Shown: positions 1 through 8,261 of the stretch, in pieces | Position numbering within the stretch: position 1 is the first letter of the stretch | How the letters are laid out: each line of letters opens with the position of its first letter | Source of the DNA: Longilinea sp035560795 | GTDB taxonomy: Bacteria; Chloroflexota; Anaerolineae; Anaerolineales; Anaerolineaceae | Assembly: GCA_035560795.1 (NCBI GenBank) | Contig: DATMYV010000003.1 | Location: 1 to 31,085, forward strand | Direction of reading: 5' to 3' | DNA length: 31,085 nucleotides | Made by a program: the position numbers and the translations under genes | Notes under the pieces: generated by a model | Databases searched by the model: none | What the model was told of the DNA's origin: nothing | Seen by the model: the letters and a program-made list of their open reading frames with translations, nothing else

Positions 1-750
1 CATTACAATTGTAGCATTTTGATTTTTGAAAGTCAAGCGGTAATTGTGGATTGCTCTATCCTGAAAGATTCTCCTCGGATCACCGACTGGGATATTCCGA
101 ATAGTTCGTAAATCTCCTTTTCGGATGATTTATTTATCCCATGTCCACCCGAACCCGAACCCACTCTCCCCATAACGGTTCAGATTGGATTTTCTTCGTC
201 CCTAGCTGGTATGCTGTCTAGACCGAGGTGAATGTTCTAATCCAAGAATTCTCCGAACGCATTATGGTGGCTCTGGTATCAAGGACGGGCTAAGCCGGTG
301 GGTTCGGTGCCTCGCCAATGCACGGTATCCCTCTATAGCCTCAACCGTCTCAATATGACAAAGTCCCTCGCGATACAAAAACCTAGGTAGCCCCGCAAGC
401 GATCGATTGGGAGATCGTGAATATTGCGCTATCGTCGTTTTTCTAGAGGACTGCATGAAGGAGGAATAGACCATATTGCGTCGTATACCAGGAAACTGGA
501 GATTGGAGTTCGTCTACGTTCGATCTCCCCGGATTTCCAACCGCAATCGTAGATCTTATTCGTAATTTGTGAGCTTGCTTGAGTTTACCCTTTGTGTGAT
601 TTTGTTCTGGATGAAATCAGGAATGGCTTTAGAAATAAGCAAGCCTGGAAATCGAAGGTTCATACTAATCCTCCGATTATCCATGCTTATATTTTTCGAA
701 AATCGCTTGGCTGCTCCTTTTGAGTAATCCGGTGATCTGCAATTGATTGA
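1..750. other. Gene-poor AT-rich stretch
   Basis: No open frame here has a recognisable domain, a good ribosome binding site or a plausible protein composition. Short frames on the minus strand (about 262-474 and 556-840) resemble no family I know. It may be decayed DNA at the edge of a mobile or rearranged segment. Nothing functional is claimed. Confidence 0.5.
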
Positions 751-806
751 GGGTAGCGCGTCGCGGATTTGCGCTACTGACCACAGGGTTATGAGTTTGA
801 ATCCTG
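751..806 (-). pseudogene. tRNA-Met(CAU)-like remnant
   Basis: Read on the minus strand, this holds a CAU anticodon loop (CTCATAA) followed by CCCTG, a GGTC-like variable segment, a CAAATCC segment like a T-loop, and an end resembling a tRNA 3' acceptor (CGCTACC). The arms do not fold into a proper cloverleaf: the 5' side of the anticodon stem does not match and the D-arm is absent. It is therefore a remnant at best. Part of it (776-805) is repeated at 15924-15953. The similarity to tRNA-Met is by eye and could be partly chance. Confidence 0.35.
776..805. repeat. 30-bp direct repeat A, left copy
   Basis: This copy matches 15924-15953 at 27 of 30 positions in the same orientation, and the three differences are all transitions. 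The shared core contains TTATGAGTTTGAATCCT, which on the minus strand carries a CAU anticodon loop. The copies lie 15,148 bp apart and bracket the envelope/lipid cluster. The right copy is exactly where a decarboxylase gene loses its 5' half. Confidence 0.75.
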
Positions 807-1209
807 AAAATGAATGGATTTCTTTTGAAATCAGAGTCAACCTAATTAAAACTTCTCTTTGAAATCAAGTTGTTTTAGGAAATAATGATTTGTATGAAAT
901 GATATTTATTCAGCACGTTTGAATATTTGTGTGCTTAAAGGCAATAAATCGGCGAATGTATATATTTCAAATAAGTAGGAAATTTGTTGTTTCATTAATT
1001 GGTACTCCCTAGGTTCACTTTTGCTTAGAATTACTATCCACTAATAGCCTCAAGAAAACACGAGGGTATTTTTGGGTCTTCTAATGGTAGATTAATTTCA
1101 TATTGTGCCAGTAACGAAAACATCCCACCCTATGCACTTTTATTCCATATATTTTTTTACCTTGAACCTTTTCGAGGTTTTTTTTCTTCATCCAATTACC
1201 CAGTCAATC
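806..1209. other. Non-coding AT-rich spacer
   Basis: About 400 bp between repeat A and repeat B. It is AT-rich, with no supported reading frame and no recognisable RNA. The equivalent spacer between the right-hand copies (15954-16464) shows no visible similarity to it. Confidence 0.5.
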
Positions 1210-1270
1210 CATTTTGACAGCCACCTGACAGTAACTGCAAAAATCGCCATGGAAATCAGGCTCTTTATGC
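1210..1270. repeat. 61-bp direct repeat B, left copy
   Basis: It matches 16465-16525 in the same orientation with 5 mismatches in 61. Each copy contains TGACAG-N5-TGACAG with an 11-bp period; on the minus strand this reads CTGTCA-N5-CTGTCA, the half-site pattern of a Pho box, although the spacer is not AT-rich as is usual. Similarity stops abruptly at both ends. The right copy lies just upstream, on the minus strand, of a degenerate tRNA. Confidence 0.8.
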
Positions 1271-1374
1271 GATCATTAAGTGCTTCTGTTGCAGGTGGCC
1301 GAAAACCGATTGCACTATGCAGCCTGATCGTATTGTATTTGCTGGGTCTCGCAACAGCGTTCCTTTTGGGGTAA
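1249..1374 (+). CDS. Possible 41-residue membrane peptide
   Basis: A short frame starts inside repeat B and ends in a hydrophobic stretch (about residues 19-40) that could be one membrane helix. There is no Shine-Dalgarno sequence before the ATG, and the first residues are encoded by the repeat. In the right-hand copy the repeat leads into an unrelated C-terminus. Differences between the copies change amino acids, so there is no sign of coding constraint. More likely fortuitous than real. Confidence 0.2.
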   Translation: MEIRLFMRSLSASVAGGRKPIALCSLIVLYLLGLATAFLLG

Positions 1375-1714
1375 AAAAAAGAAGAATCTCGTTCAGAATC
1401 TTATAAAGTGCACCGGACTCTGGTTCCTATTAGCCGAGGTTGGATCATAGCCCGATGGTAATCGAATCAATAAAAAAGACCATTGCCATCCAATTTCTTC
1501 TGTGACTATCTGTAATTCGAATTCTCATTTCAATCTGTTTTTTACTCGATAATTTCTGATTATCTTCTCTCAAAGCCTCTGTTTCTATGATGGTGTGTTT
1601 TTCATTCGGGCATTACCAGTAAGATCAAAATACCCACTGCTTTGGACATTGAAAAACTACCTTTGAAGTTGTTTATCTCGCCTAAGTGGCTACATCATCC
1701 TAAAAAAATAGAAT
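1375..1714. other. Intergenic region before the first stress gene
   Basis: About 340 bp, AT-rich. I see no gene, RNA or terminator here. It ends at the activator-type promoter described next. Confidence 0.5.
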
Positions 1715-1768
1715 AGCACTTTTATAGCACTAAGGATGCATGACGGCTCATTCACCCGATCGTATTAT
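1715..1768 (+). promoter_or_regulatory. Shared promoter, copy 1 (hdeD unit)
   Basis: Direct repeat AGCACT (1715-1720) and AGCACT (1726-1731), 11 bp apart. It is followed after 8 bp by a -35-like ATGACG (1740-1745), a 17-bp spacer and a -10-like TATTAT (1763-1768). The same layout with identical spacing occurs at 6946-6999 and 9581-9634. The start codon of the HdeD-like gene lies 52 bp beyond the -10. The repeat would sit at about -60 to -44, typical of an activator site. Function is inferred from conservation and spacing. Confidence 0.7.
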
Positions 1769-1820
1769 AGGCAAGGTAATCAAAATCTAATCAAAAGAAA
1801 GAAATTGGAGGAAATGACCG

Positions 1821-2387
1821 ATGTTAGAAAAGATAACGAGTAATTGGTGGATGTTTGTACTGCGCGGCCTGGCCGCCATCATCTTCGGCGTCGTGGCGCT
1901 CGCAAAGCCCGCTCAGGCGCTGCAGGCCCTGGTTCTGTTCTTCGGCGCATATGCGTTGGTGGACGGCATTTTAGCCATATCCGCCGGCTTCAGTATCGCT
2001 CCATTCTTTAATCGCTGGTGGGCGGTGCTGCTGGAAGGTGTGGCGGGGGTCATCATTGGACTGTTGACCTTTTTCTGGCCCAACATAACCGCGCTCGTCC
2101 TGTTGTATTTCATTGCCGCCTGGGCGCTCATCACGGGCATTTTTGAGATCGTGGCTGCAATCCAACTCCGGCGTGTGATCACGGGTGAATGGACGCTGAT
2201 CCTTGGCGGCCTGCTCTCGATCCTCTGCGGCATACTGCTGTTCGTGTTTCCGGTCGCAGGTGCTGTGAGCGTAATTTGGGTGATCGGCATTTACGCCATC
2301 GTCTTCGGAGTATCGGAGATTATCTTCGCCTTCCGCCTGCACAGCCTGCGGCAAGAGGCTGCGAAAATCAGCGCAACTGGTATTTGA
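1821..2387 (+). CDS. HdeD-like DUF308 membrane protein
   Basis: A 188-residue, very hydrophobic protein with about six membrane helices arranged as repeated pairs, plus the small-residue and aromatic pattern of the HdeD/DUF308 family (for example GLAAIIFGVVAL near residue 16). In enterobacteria HdeD is linked to acid resistance; the biochemical role of the wider family is not settled. A strong ribosome binding site (GGAGGA, 1807-1812) precedes the ATG; a nearby ATG at 1814 is out of frame. It is the first gene of a two-gene unit under shared promoter copy 1, followed 24 bp later by the PRC/DUF1269 gene. Family call is confident; function here is inferred as envelope stress protection. Confidence 0.85.
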   Translation: MLEKITSNWWMFVLRGLAAIIFGVVALAKPAQALQALVLFFGAYALVDGILAISAGFSIAPFFNRWWAVLLEGVAGVIIGLLTFFWPNITALVLLYFIAAWALITGIFEIVAAIQLRRVITGEWTLILGGLLSILCGILLFVFPVAGAVSVIWVIGIYAIVFGVSEIIFAFRLHSLRQEAAKISATGI

Positions 2388-2411
2388 TATCTCCAGTAAC
2401 AAGAGGTGAAT

Positions 2412-3929
2412 ATGATCGATCTTCCTACGAAAGCAGAAGTGCATTGTTCAGATGGCGTTGCCGGGCACTCCACATACGTAATCTTCAACCCCAATGATCA
2501 CCGGTTGACCAACCTTGTGGTAAAAAGCGACCGACCGCCGTTCGACGAATACCTCGTGCCAGTCGACCAGGTGGAAGAGACCACAAATGACCGGATCAAG
2601 TTGAAATGCACTCGGAAAGAATTATACGAGATGGGACCCTTTGAGTTTGAGCAATATATCCGCACCAGGGTCACTGAAAATCCTGATTTTCCATATTTTT
2701 ATCCTGGTATTGGGATTAAGACGCAAGAGGTTGATACCTTAATTCCCGTCAAAACCAAGAACATCTTACCAGGTGAAATGTCTGTGCGGTGTAGTGCGCA
2801 AGTGGAAGCGACGGATGGACCTGTTGGGCAGGTTGACGAGTTGTTGATCAACTCAAACAATATGCAGGTTACACACCTTGTATTGCTCGAGCGGCAATTT
2901 TTGGACCATAGGGAGATCACAATCCCTGTCTCACAGATCGAACGGGTTTATGACGACACGGTTTACCTAAAGATTGACCGGCAAAGCGTTGAACAGTTGC
3001 CCACAACACCTGTACAACGCTGGCCGAAGGATGAACACGAAGAAGCGACCTTAGAAAAAGGTGCTCATTTTCCTTTGAGGTTCTCCTCAGAGGGTTACAC
3101 ATTGGATATCCATTCAAAAAGGAGAAAAATGATGGATAAGATGCTTGTGGTTGTATTTGATAATGAGGGCAAAGCTTATGAAGCTTCCAAGGCTCTCCAG
3201 GAGCTGCAGAATGAAGGCAGCATTAACCTCTACGCAAAGGCTGTGATTGCTAGAGATGCCGACGGCAAAGTGGAAGTCAAAGAAGAAGGTGACATGGGTC
3301 CTGTCGGGACAGGTGTAGGCTTGCTCACCGGGAGTTTGATTGGCTTAATCGGAGGTCCGGTTGGGCTTGCCATAGGCGCTTACGCCGGGACAGTGGGTGG
3401 AATGGTATACGACATGGCGAATGCCGGGGTTGGCGAAGATTTCCTCTTCGAGGTCGAAAAATCTTTACTGCCGGGGAAGACAGCTGTCGTAGCCGAAGTT
3501 TGGGAAGAGTGGACCATGCCCGTTGATACTCGCATGGAAGCCCTGGGCGGGGTTGTTTTCCGCCGCACACGCGATGACGTCGTGGATGCTCAGATGGATA
3601 GGGATGCTGTGGCACTCGAGGCAGAACTTGCTGAGCTGAAAGCAGAACGTGACCAGGCGACCGGGGAAGCTCGGGCGAAACTCCAGGCGAAGGTTGACAA
3701 AACCAAGGCCAAGTTACAATCCAAACACAATGAAATTCAGGCTAGAATCGAAGCCAACCAAAAAGAGACGGAAGCGAAGATCAAGTCCTTGCAGGAACGG
3801 GCAGCCAAAGAGAGCGGTGAGCGGAAAGCCAAACGCGAGGCGCGTATCATCGAGCTGCAGGCCGATCAGAAGCGTCGCACTGATCTGCTCAATAAAGCAA
3901 GGGAACTCGCCAGGGAAGCCCTTTTATAA
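2412..3929 (+). CDS. PRC-barrel / DUF1269 / coiled-coil fusion protein
   Basis: A 505-residue protein in three parts. Residues about 1-190 hold two PRC-barrel-like segments (beta-rich, with the G.V..L.....Q..HLV pattern in the second). Residues about 240-375 form a DUF1269-like domain starting MDKMLVVVFD, with a glycine-rich hydrophobic hairpin that probably inserts in a membrane. Residues about 395-505 are a highly charged Ala/Glu/Lys coiled coil. ATG 2412 is preferred over an in-frame GTG at 2406 because AGAGGTG lies directly upstream. A second strong ribosome binding site precedes the in-frame ATG at 3129, so the DUF1269 part may also be made alone. A strong terminator follows. Families are seen; the role (envelope or stress) is inferred. 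Confidence 0.8.
   Translation: MIDLPTKAEVHCSDGVAGHSTYVIFNPNDHRLTNLVVKSDRPPFDEYLVPVDQVEETTNDRIKLKCTRKELYEMGPFEFEQYIRTRVTENPDFPYFYPGIGIKTQEVDTLIPVKTKNILPGEMSVRCSAQVEATDGPVGQVDELLINSNNMQVTHLVLLERQFLDHREITIPVSQIERVYDDTVYLKIDRQSVEQLPTTPVQRWPKDEHEEATLEKGAHFPLRFSSEGYTLDIHSKRRKMMDKMLVVVFDNEGKAYEASKALQELQNEGSINLYAKAVIARDADGKVEVKEEGDMGPVGTGVGLLTGSLIGLIGGPVGLAIGAYAGTVGGMVYDMANAGVGEDFLFEVEKSLLPGKTAVVAEVWEEWTMPVDTRMEALGGVVFRRTRDDVVDAQMDRDAVALEAELAELKAERDQATGEARAKLQAKVDKTKAKLQSKHNEIQARIEANQKETEAKIKSLQERAAKESGERKAKREARIIELQADQKRRTDLLNKARELAREALL
3116..3134 (+). promoter_or_regulatory. Internal ribosome binding site within PRC/DUF1269 gene
   Basis: AAAAAGGAG (3116-3124) lies 4 bp before ATG 3129 and 7 bp before ATG 3132, both in frame with the long gene and exactly at the start of the DUF1269 domain. 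This looks like a former gene start kept after fusion of two adjacent genes, or a site giving a second, shorter product of about 266 residues. Confidence 0.55.
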
Positions 3930-3952
3930 TGGACTTGGGTTGACACTGTTGT

Positions 3953-3994
3953 TGCAGCAAGCGGCAATAAGCACCGCTTGCTGCAGTTTTTTTT
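3953..3994 (+). terminator. Rho-independent terminator
   Basis: A perfect 12-bp stem, TGCAGCAAGCGG (3953-3964) with CCGCTTGCTGCA (3974-3985), a 9-base loop and a run of eight T (3987-3994). It closes the HdeD-PRC/DUF1269 unit and insulates the regulator gene that follows. Confidence 0.92.
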
Positions 3995-4042
3995 ATCCAT
4001 TCAGCGATGTTCTCGTTATTTCCAAAATTATTGTTATCCAGA

Positions 4043-4076
4043 TTGTAGTCTGAGCAGATGATGATATGATAAATAT
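4043..4076 (+). promoter_or_regulatory. Probable leaderless promoter of the MalT-like gene
   Basis: TTGTAG (4043-4048), a 16-bp spacer and TATGAT (4065-4070) place the expected transcription start about 7 bp downstream, on the A of ATG 4077. No Shine-Dalgarno sequence is present. Together these suggest a leaderless mRNA, unlike the neighbours, which mostly carry clear ribosome binding sites. Confidence 0.5.
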
Positions 4077-6926
4077 ATGGCTCGCGATCAAATGCGTGTT
4101 GTCGAATCTCCTCTTATCCGGACAAAGTTCACAATACCACCTCTTCCGGCCGGGTATGTTGCCCGACCGCGCTTGACGGAAATGATCGAACGTGGAGCCA
4201 AAGGGCCGGTAACATTGGTCTGTGCACCAGCCGGTTATGGGAAAACCAACTTACTAATCGAATGGGCTCGGAGCACCAGGTCTCGAGTGGCTTGGGTTAC
4301 TTTCGACAGCGCTGATAACGATCAGGATCGCATGTTCCGCTACGTGATCGCAGCTTTACAGACACTGGAACCTCACCTTGGAGATGAAGCGCTCGATTTT
4401 ATCCAATCCGTTAAAGGAAGCGGCACCTACTCGAGCGCGGCAGTGGACATTGGAACAGCCTTATTGATTAACGAGTTATCCGTATTACCAAGAGAGATGG
4501 TCCTAATTTTGGATGATATTCAGGCCATCGTTGATCCTGTTAAACTTCAGACCACGACACTCTTCCTTAAAAACCTGCCCAGAAGCCTCCATATCATCTT
4601 CGCCAGCCGTACAGAACCTGCACTTGACCTGGTTTACTTGCGAGGAAAAGGTCGCCTTACCGAGTTAGGCCCAGACGATTTACGATTTACGGTCGAAGAG
4701 GTAGCGGATTTATTCCAACAGATATTGGGGGTTAACCTTCCACTTGAAACCATAAAGGTTCTGGAGCAACGCACGGATGGTTGGGCGACTGCACTACAGA
4801 TGGCAGCGCTTTCATTACGGCGTCACCCGGACCCTAATTATCTTCTGGCTAACCTGAAAGGTGAAGTTCATTACCTAGTTGAATTTCTGGCAGAAGAAGT
4901 ACTGGACCGGCAGCCTGAGGACATTCGGCAGTTCTTGTTGAAAAGTTCAATCCTGGAAACACTCTCTGGCCCATTATGCGAGGCTGTGGTCAATCCTGAT
5001 GCCCAACCAGGGTATGGCAATGTGATATTGAACCGCCTGGAACATGACAGGCTTTTTATCACAGCCCTTGATGAGCAGCATGAACTGTTCCATTATCACA
5101 ACCTGTTTGTTGAATTTCTTCGCCATGTCCATGCGGAAATCAATCCGGATGAAATTCCGTTGCTTTATAAGAGGGCAGCATTATGGTGCGAAAAGAACGA
5201 TAAATTGGAGGAAGCTTTTCAATATGCTCTGGCCACTGGCGATAACGAATGGGCTGCAGACTTGATCCAGCGCAACATTGAAACCTTAATTAACACTGGG
5301 GAGATTCTTTCCCTCACCAATTGGATTGGTCAGTTACCCGATGCAGTGATTCACCAGCGCCCGGCACTTGGCTTACCACATGCCTGGGGTTTGATGGCTT
5401 CTTACCGCCTTGACCATGCTCGCTACTGGCTGGATGATGTGCGTAGACGGTTGAGCGAGCTTGAGGAACAACCGAATACGGGATCACGAGGGGTGGATAT
5501 AGGAACTGGCGTTTGGAATATTCGTGGTGGGTTGGCCATTTGCCAATCCATGCTTGCACTGCTGAGCGGTGATATGGAACAGGCCGCGGAGTTTTCCCGC
5601 CAGGCAACTCAATATTTGCAGGATGAAAACCCATTTATCCAATGTTTACTTGCCCTGGATAAGAGCATGTACCTTATACTCTCCGGCGACACGATTAAAG
5701 CCATCGAGTCGCTGCGAAATACAATTTGGATAGCCCGACAAGCCAATCATCTGCTTGTAAAAATTCTTGCCACCTGCCAATTAGCCGATATGCAGGCCTT
5801 ACAGGGTAAACTCAGCCAGGCCTGGAACACCTTGCAAAAGGCAAAGCTAATGGCGATTGGACCAAAAGGTAAGCCCCTTCTGCTTACCGGATTTGTGGAT
5901 TATGGGCTGGGTGAGATCCTTCTGGAGCGCAATTCTTTAGAAGAAGCCAATGATTACCTTGAACGCGGTATGAAAGTGTCCGAAACCATGTGGCTGCTTA
6001 GAAACCTGGACAGCATGGTTTCACTGGCCCGCCTGCGTCAGATCCAGGGAGATATTTCTGGATCACAGGCAGTTATTGAAAAAGCATGGCAAATGGCGCT
6101 CAACACAGAAACCAGCCAATGGGATGAAACCCTCGTTTCTGCGATTGCAGTACGGTTGGCTTTGCAGCGTGGGGATCTTCCCGTTGCACAACAATGGTGG
6201 GGCAGAGGCAATTTTCCGGATATCACCCACAGCATTCCATTAGCGGATTACCCATACCATATTTACGAATATTTGGTGATGACTCAAGTTCGGCTTTTGA
6301 GCGCGATGGGCAGAATCCAGAACAATAATAGTTACATAACCCAGTGCGTTGAATTATTGGATTCTCTTGAGCAACAGGCGGTGCGTTTCCAACGCATTGC
6401 AACGGTCATTGAGATCCAGGTTTTGCAAGCCATTTCACAATATTCACTAGGGGAAACCCAGGAGGCAGTGAAGAGGTTGCGCAATGCGCTAGCCCTGGGT
6501 GAACCTGAGGGCTTCCGACGGGTCTACCTAGAAGGCGGCCAGCCGATTGCCGAATTATTGGTTTGCTGTCAAAGTGAACCGCAGGAATCTGACCGCCCGC
6601 TGCCTTCGACTGTATTTTTGGAAAGTTTACTATCTGACTTTCAAAAAGAAGTCTGGTTAGAATCACTACCTCTACCGGGCAGGCGGGTAACGACTGAATC
6701 AATTACTGCCAAAACCGAGGATGGGTTGCCCATTACCCTGTCCGCCCGGGAAGTCGAAGTCTTGAAATTGATTGCAGAGGGGAAGTCTAATCAGGAAATA
6801 TCCGCAGAGCTTTACCTGGCACTCAATACAATCAAACGCCATGCTTATAATATTTACGCAAAGCTTGGGGTCCAGAAACGGACACAAGCAGTGTCCATTG
6901 CACGCAAATTAGACTTGATACCTTAG
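4077..6926 (+). CDS. MalT-like LuxR-family ATP-dependent transcriptional activator
   Basis: A 949-residue protein of the large ATP-binding LuxR (LAL/MalT) class. Residues about 10-300 are a STAND-type NTPase with a P-loop APAGYGKT (50-57) and LILDDIQ as Walker B (near 140-150). Residues about 330-870 are helical, TPR-like repeats that in this class bind an inducer. Residues 884-949 are a LuxR helix-turn-helix. Such proteins oligomerise on binding ATP and inducer, then activate promoters through repeated sites. It is alone between two terminated or separately promoted units. It is a natural candidate for controlling the three matching promoters around it, but no sequence evidence ties it to them. 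The start codon is supported by the leaderless promoter; MalT-like length is normal. The inducer is unknown. Confidence 0.9.
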   Translation: MARDQMRVVESPLIRTKFTIPPLPAGYVARPRLTEMIERGAKGPVTLVCAPAGYGKTNLLIEWARSTRSRVAWVTFDSADNDQDRMFRYVIAALQTLEPHLGDEALDFIQSVKGSGTYSSAAVDIGTALLINELSVLPREMVLILDDIQAIVDPVKLQTTTLFLKNLPRSLHIIFASRTEPALDLVYLRGKGRLTELGPDDLRFTVEEVADLFQQILGVNLPLETIKVLEQRTDGWATALQMAALSLRRHPDPNYLLANLKGEVHYLVEFLAEEVLDRQPEDIRQFLLKSSILETLSGPLCEAVVNPDAQPGYGNVILNRLEHDRLFITALDEQHELFHYHNLFVEFLRHVHAEINPDEIPLLYKRAALWCEKNDKLEEAFQYALATGDNEWAADLIQRNIETLINTGEILSLTNWIGQLPDAVIHQRPALGLPHAWGLMASYRLDHARYWLDDVRRRLSELEEQPNTGSRGVDIGTGVWNIRGGLAICQSMLALLSGDMEQAAEFSRQATQYLQDENPFIQCLLALDKSMYLILSGDTIKAIESLRNTIWIARQANHLLVKILATCQLADMQALQGKLSQAWNTLQKAKLMAIGPKGKPLLLTGFVDYGLGEILLERNSLEEANDYLERGMKVSETMWLLRNLDSMVSLARLRQIQGDISGSQAVIEKAWQMALNTETSQWDETLVSAIAVRLALQRGDLPVAQQWWGRGNFPDITHSIPLADYPYHIYEYLVMTQVRLLSAMGRIQNNNSYITQCVELLDSLEQQAVRFQRIATVIEIQVLQAISQYSLGETQEAVKRLRNALALGEPEGFRRVYLEGGQPIAELLVCCQSEPQESDRPLPSTVFLESLLSDFQKEVWLESLPLPGRRVTTESITAKTEDGLPITLSAREVEVLKLIAEGKSNQEISAELYLALNTIKRHAYNIYAKLGVQKRTQAVSIARKLDLIP

Positions 6927-6945
6927 GTTCTCTCCCCCGCCGTTT

Positions 6946-6999
6946 GATACTTTTATAGCACTTTAGGTTCATGACAGCCTTTCTCAGAAAGGATATGCT
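6946..6999 (+). promoter_or_regulatory. Shared promoter, copy 2 (patatin unit)
   Basis: Imperfect repeat GATACT (6946-6951) and AGCACT (6957-6962) with an 11-bp period, then 8 bp, ATGACA (6971-6976, five of six to a consensus -35), 17 bp and TATGCT (6994-6999). It aligns gap-free with copies 1 and 3. The first gene starts at 7034, 34 bp beyond the -10. Confidence 0.7.
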
Positions 7000-7033
7000 T
7001 GGATTGATAAACGAGATTTATCAGGAGGATCTA

Positions 7034-7258
7034 ATGCATAGTCTATTAAGTTACCGTTTTTTGAGATGGTTTGCAGGTGATTTAAAAAACAGGCGGAAGC
7101 AACCGGCTTCCGTATTTAATGACCAGATATTTGAAACAGATGTTGATATGACCAGTGAACCAGGCAATTCCACCTCTAAAGAAGACTGTGCCGATAAATT
7201 ATCAGGAGTTTATGATTTGCAAATCTATGAGGAACAAAACAAGAAAAATGAAACCTAA
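7034..7258 (+). CDS. Small hydrophilic protein of unknown function
   Basis: A 74-residue protein I do not recognise. The N-terminal 25 residues are basic and aromatic (HSLLSYRFLRWFAGDLKNRR), possibly a membrane-associating amphipathic helix; the rest is acidic and polar and ends in a charged tail. ATG 7034 is chosen because AGGAGG (7023-7028) lies 5 bp upstream. A longer frame from 6971 would begin inside the -35 element and is rejected. It is the first gene after shared promoter copy 2, with the patatin gene 33 bp downstream, so it is probably co-expressed with that lipase. Existence is likely; function unknown. Confidence 0.6.
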   Translation: MHSLLSYRFLRWFAGDLKNRRKQPASVFNDQIFETDVDMTSEPGNSTSKEDCADKLSGVYDLQIYEEQNKKNET

Positions 7259-7291
7259 TTCCAGAGTGAGTGAGATTCTGTGAGGCGAAGA

Positions 7292-8125
7292 ATGAGTAAA
7301 TGTACTGCAATTGTTTTAGGAGGAGGGGGATCGCGCGGCGCACTGCAAATCGGAGCGCTGCGAGCCCTGCTGGAAGCAAACATTGTTCCAGACTTGCTTG
7401 TAGGAACTTCCATTGGGGCAGCGAACGCGACCGGGCTGGCGTTATGGGGAGTAAATCTGGACGGCCTCTCTGCCCTCGAACGAATCTGGGATCAAGTAGC
7501 GGATGGGGATATGCTTGACCCGCGAATCCCCAAGCTTATCTTTCGGATGATGATAGGCCAACCAAATGACCAAACTCGTAAGAAGGTAGAGAATTACTTT
7601 GTGTCATTAGGGATTTCCGGCGAAATAAAATTTCACATGACCCCTTATGCCCGTCTGGCTCTTATCAGCGCCGACATGGAATCTGGCCAAACAGTGATCT
7701 ATGGCCAAAACGAAGGTGACTTGGTTCTGGAAGGGTTGCTGGCGTCCATTTCTGTACCACCCTGGTTTATGCCCTTCCAGAAAGATGGACGAATGATCAT
7801 AGATGGTGGTTTAGTTTCCCCTCTTCCCATAGAGCCTGCCTTGCAGATGGGAGCGACCGAGATTTTTGCCCTCGACCTGAATGATCCCACCCTGATTCCT
7901 AAGGAAAACCTGACGTTGCCTCAATATTTCCAAAAGGTTCACTTTGCGGCTGGCCGCAGGCATGTTCAATTGGAAACACAAATCGCCAAAATGAATGGTG
8001 TTTCAGTCCGATGCATCGATTTTCAGGGCCTGGCAAAAACAACAATGTGGGACTTCAGCGATTATAGAAGGCTTAGGCAGGCAGGTTACGAGAAAGCAAA
8101 AATGATGATCGCCCAATGGAGTTAA
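7292..8125 (+). CDS. Patatin-like phospholipase
   Basis: A 277-residue soluble protein of the bacterial patatin family. It shows the oxyanion-hole motif GGGGSRG (residues 10-16), the nucleophile elbow GTSIG with Ser40, and the catalytic Asp in DGG (171-173). These form the Ser-Asp dyad that hydrolyses acyl esters of membrane lipids. ATG 7292 is preferred; a GTG at 7280 would add four residues. No signal peptide or membrane helix is seen, so it acts on the inner face of the membrane or in the cytosol. It is in the same unit as the small protein before it and the AI-2E-type protein after it, in a neighbourhood devoted to membrane stress and lipids. Family confident; substrate unknown. Confidence 0.88.
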   Translation: MSKCTAIVLGGGGSRGALQIGALRALLEANIVPDLLVGTSIGAANATGLALWGVNLDGLSALERIWDQVADGDMLDPRIPKLIFRMMIGQPNDQTRKKVENYFVSLGISGEIKFHMTPYARLALISADMESGQTVIYGQNEGDLVLEGLLASISVPPWFMPFQKDGRMIIDGGLVSPLPIEPALQMGATEIFALDLNDPTLIPKENLTLPQYFQKVHFAAGRRHVQLETQIAKMNGVSVRCIDFQGLAKTTMWDFSDYRRLRQAGYEKAKMMIAQWS

Positions 8126-8162
8126 AAACCACAACCCGAGCCAGCTTTTTAGGAGAAGGCCG

Positions 8163-8225
8163 ATGAAAATCGGCCAGCCTAGGAATAATTCATTTCCTGT
8201 TGGGTGTTATGGAGGTGCGCTATAA
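8163..8225 (+). CDS. Possible 20-residue leader peptide with start codon in a hairpin
   Basis: AGGAG (8151-8155) lies 7 bp before ATG 8163, which opens a 20-codon frame ending at TAA 8223-8225. The start codon sits in a perfect 7-bp hairpin, GGCCGAT (8158-8164), tetraloop GAAA, ATCGGCC (8169-8175), so translation or transcription through the patatin to AI-2E junction could be modulated. There is no T-run, so this is not a simple terminator. It could equally be a stand-alone mRNA stem. Confidence 0.25.
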   Translation: MKIGQPRNNSFPVGCYGGAL

Positions 8226-8261
8226 CCACACCCCAAATAATCCAATAGAACAGAGAAGAGA

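Noticed and set aside
262..840. Two minus-strand frames of 70 and 94 codons
   Set aside because: No recognisable family, atypical composition, and the second runs through the tRNA-like remnant. Treated as chance frames in decayed DNA.
6971..7033. Extended N-terminus for the 74-residue protein
   Set aside because: The start would fall on the -35 element of the shared promoter, and a strong ribosome binding site supports the start at 7034.
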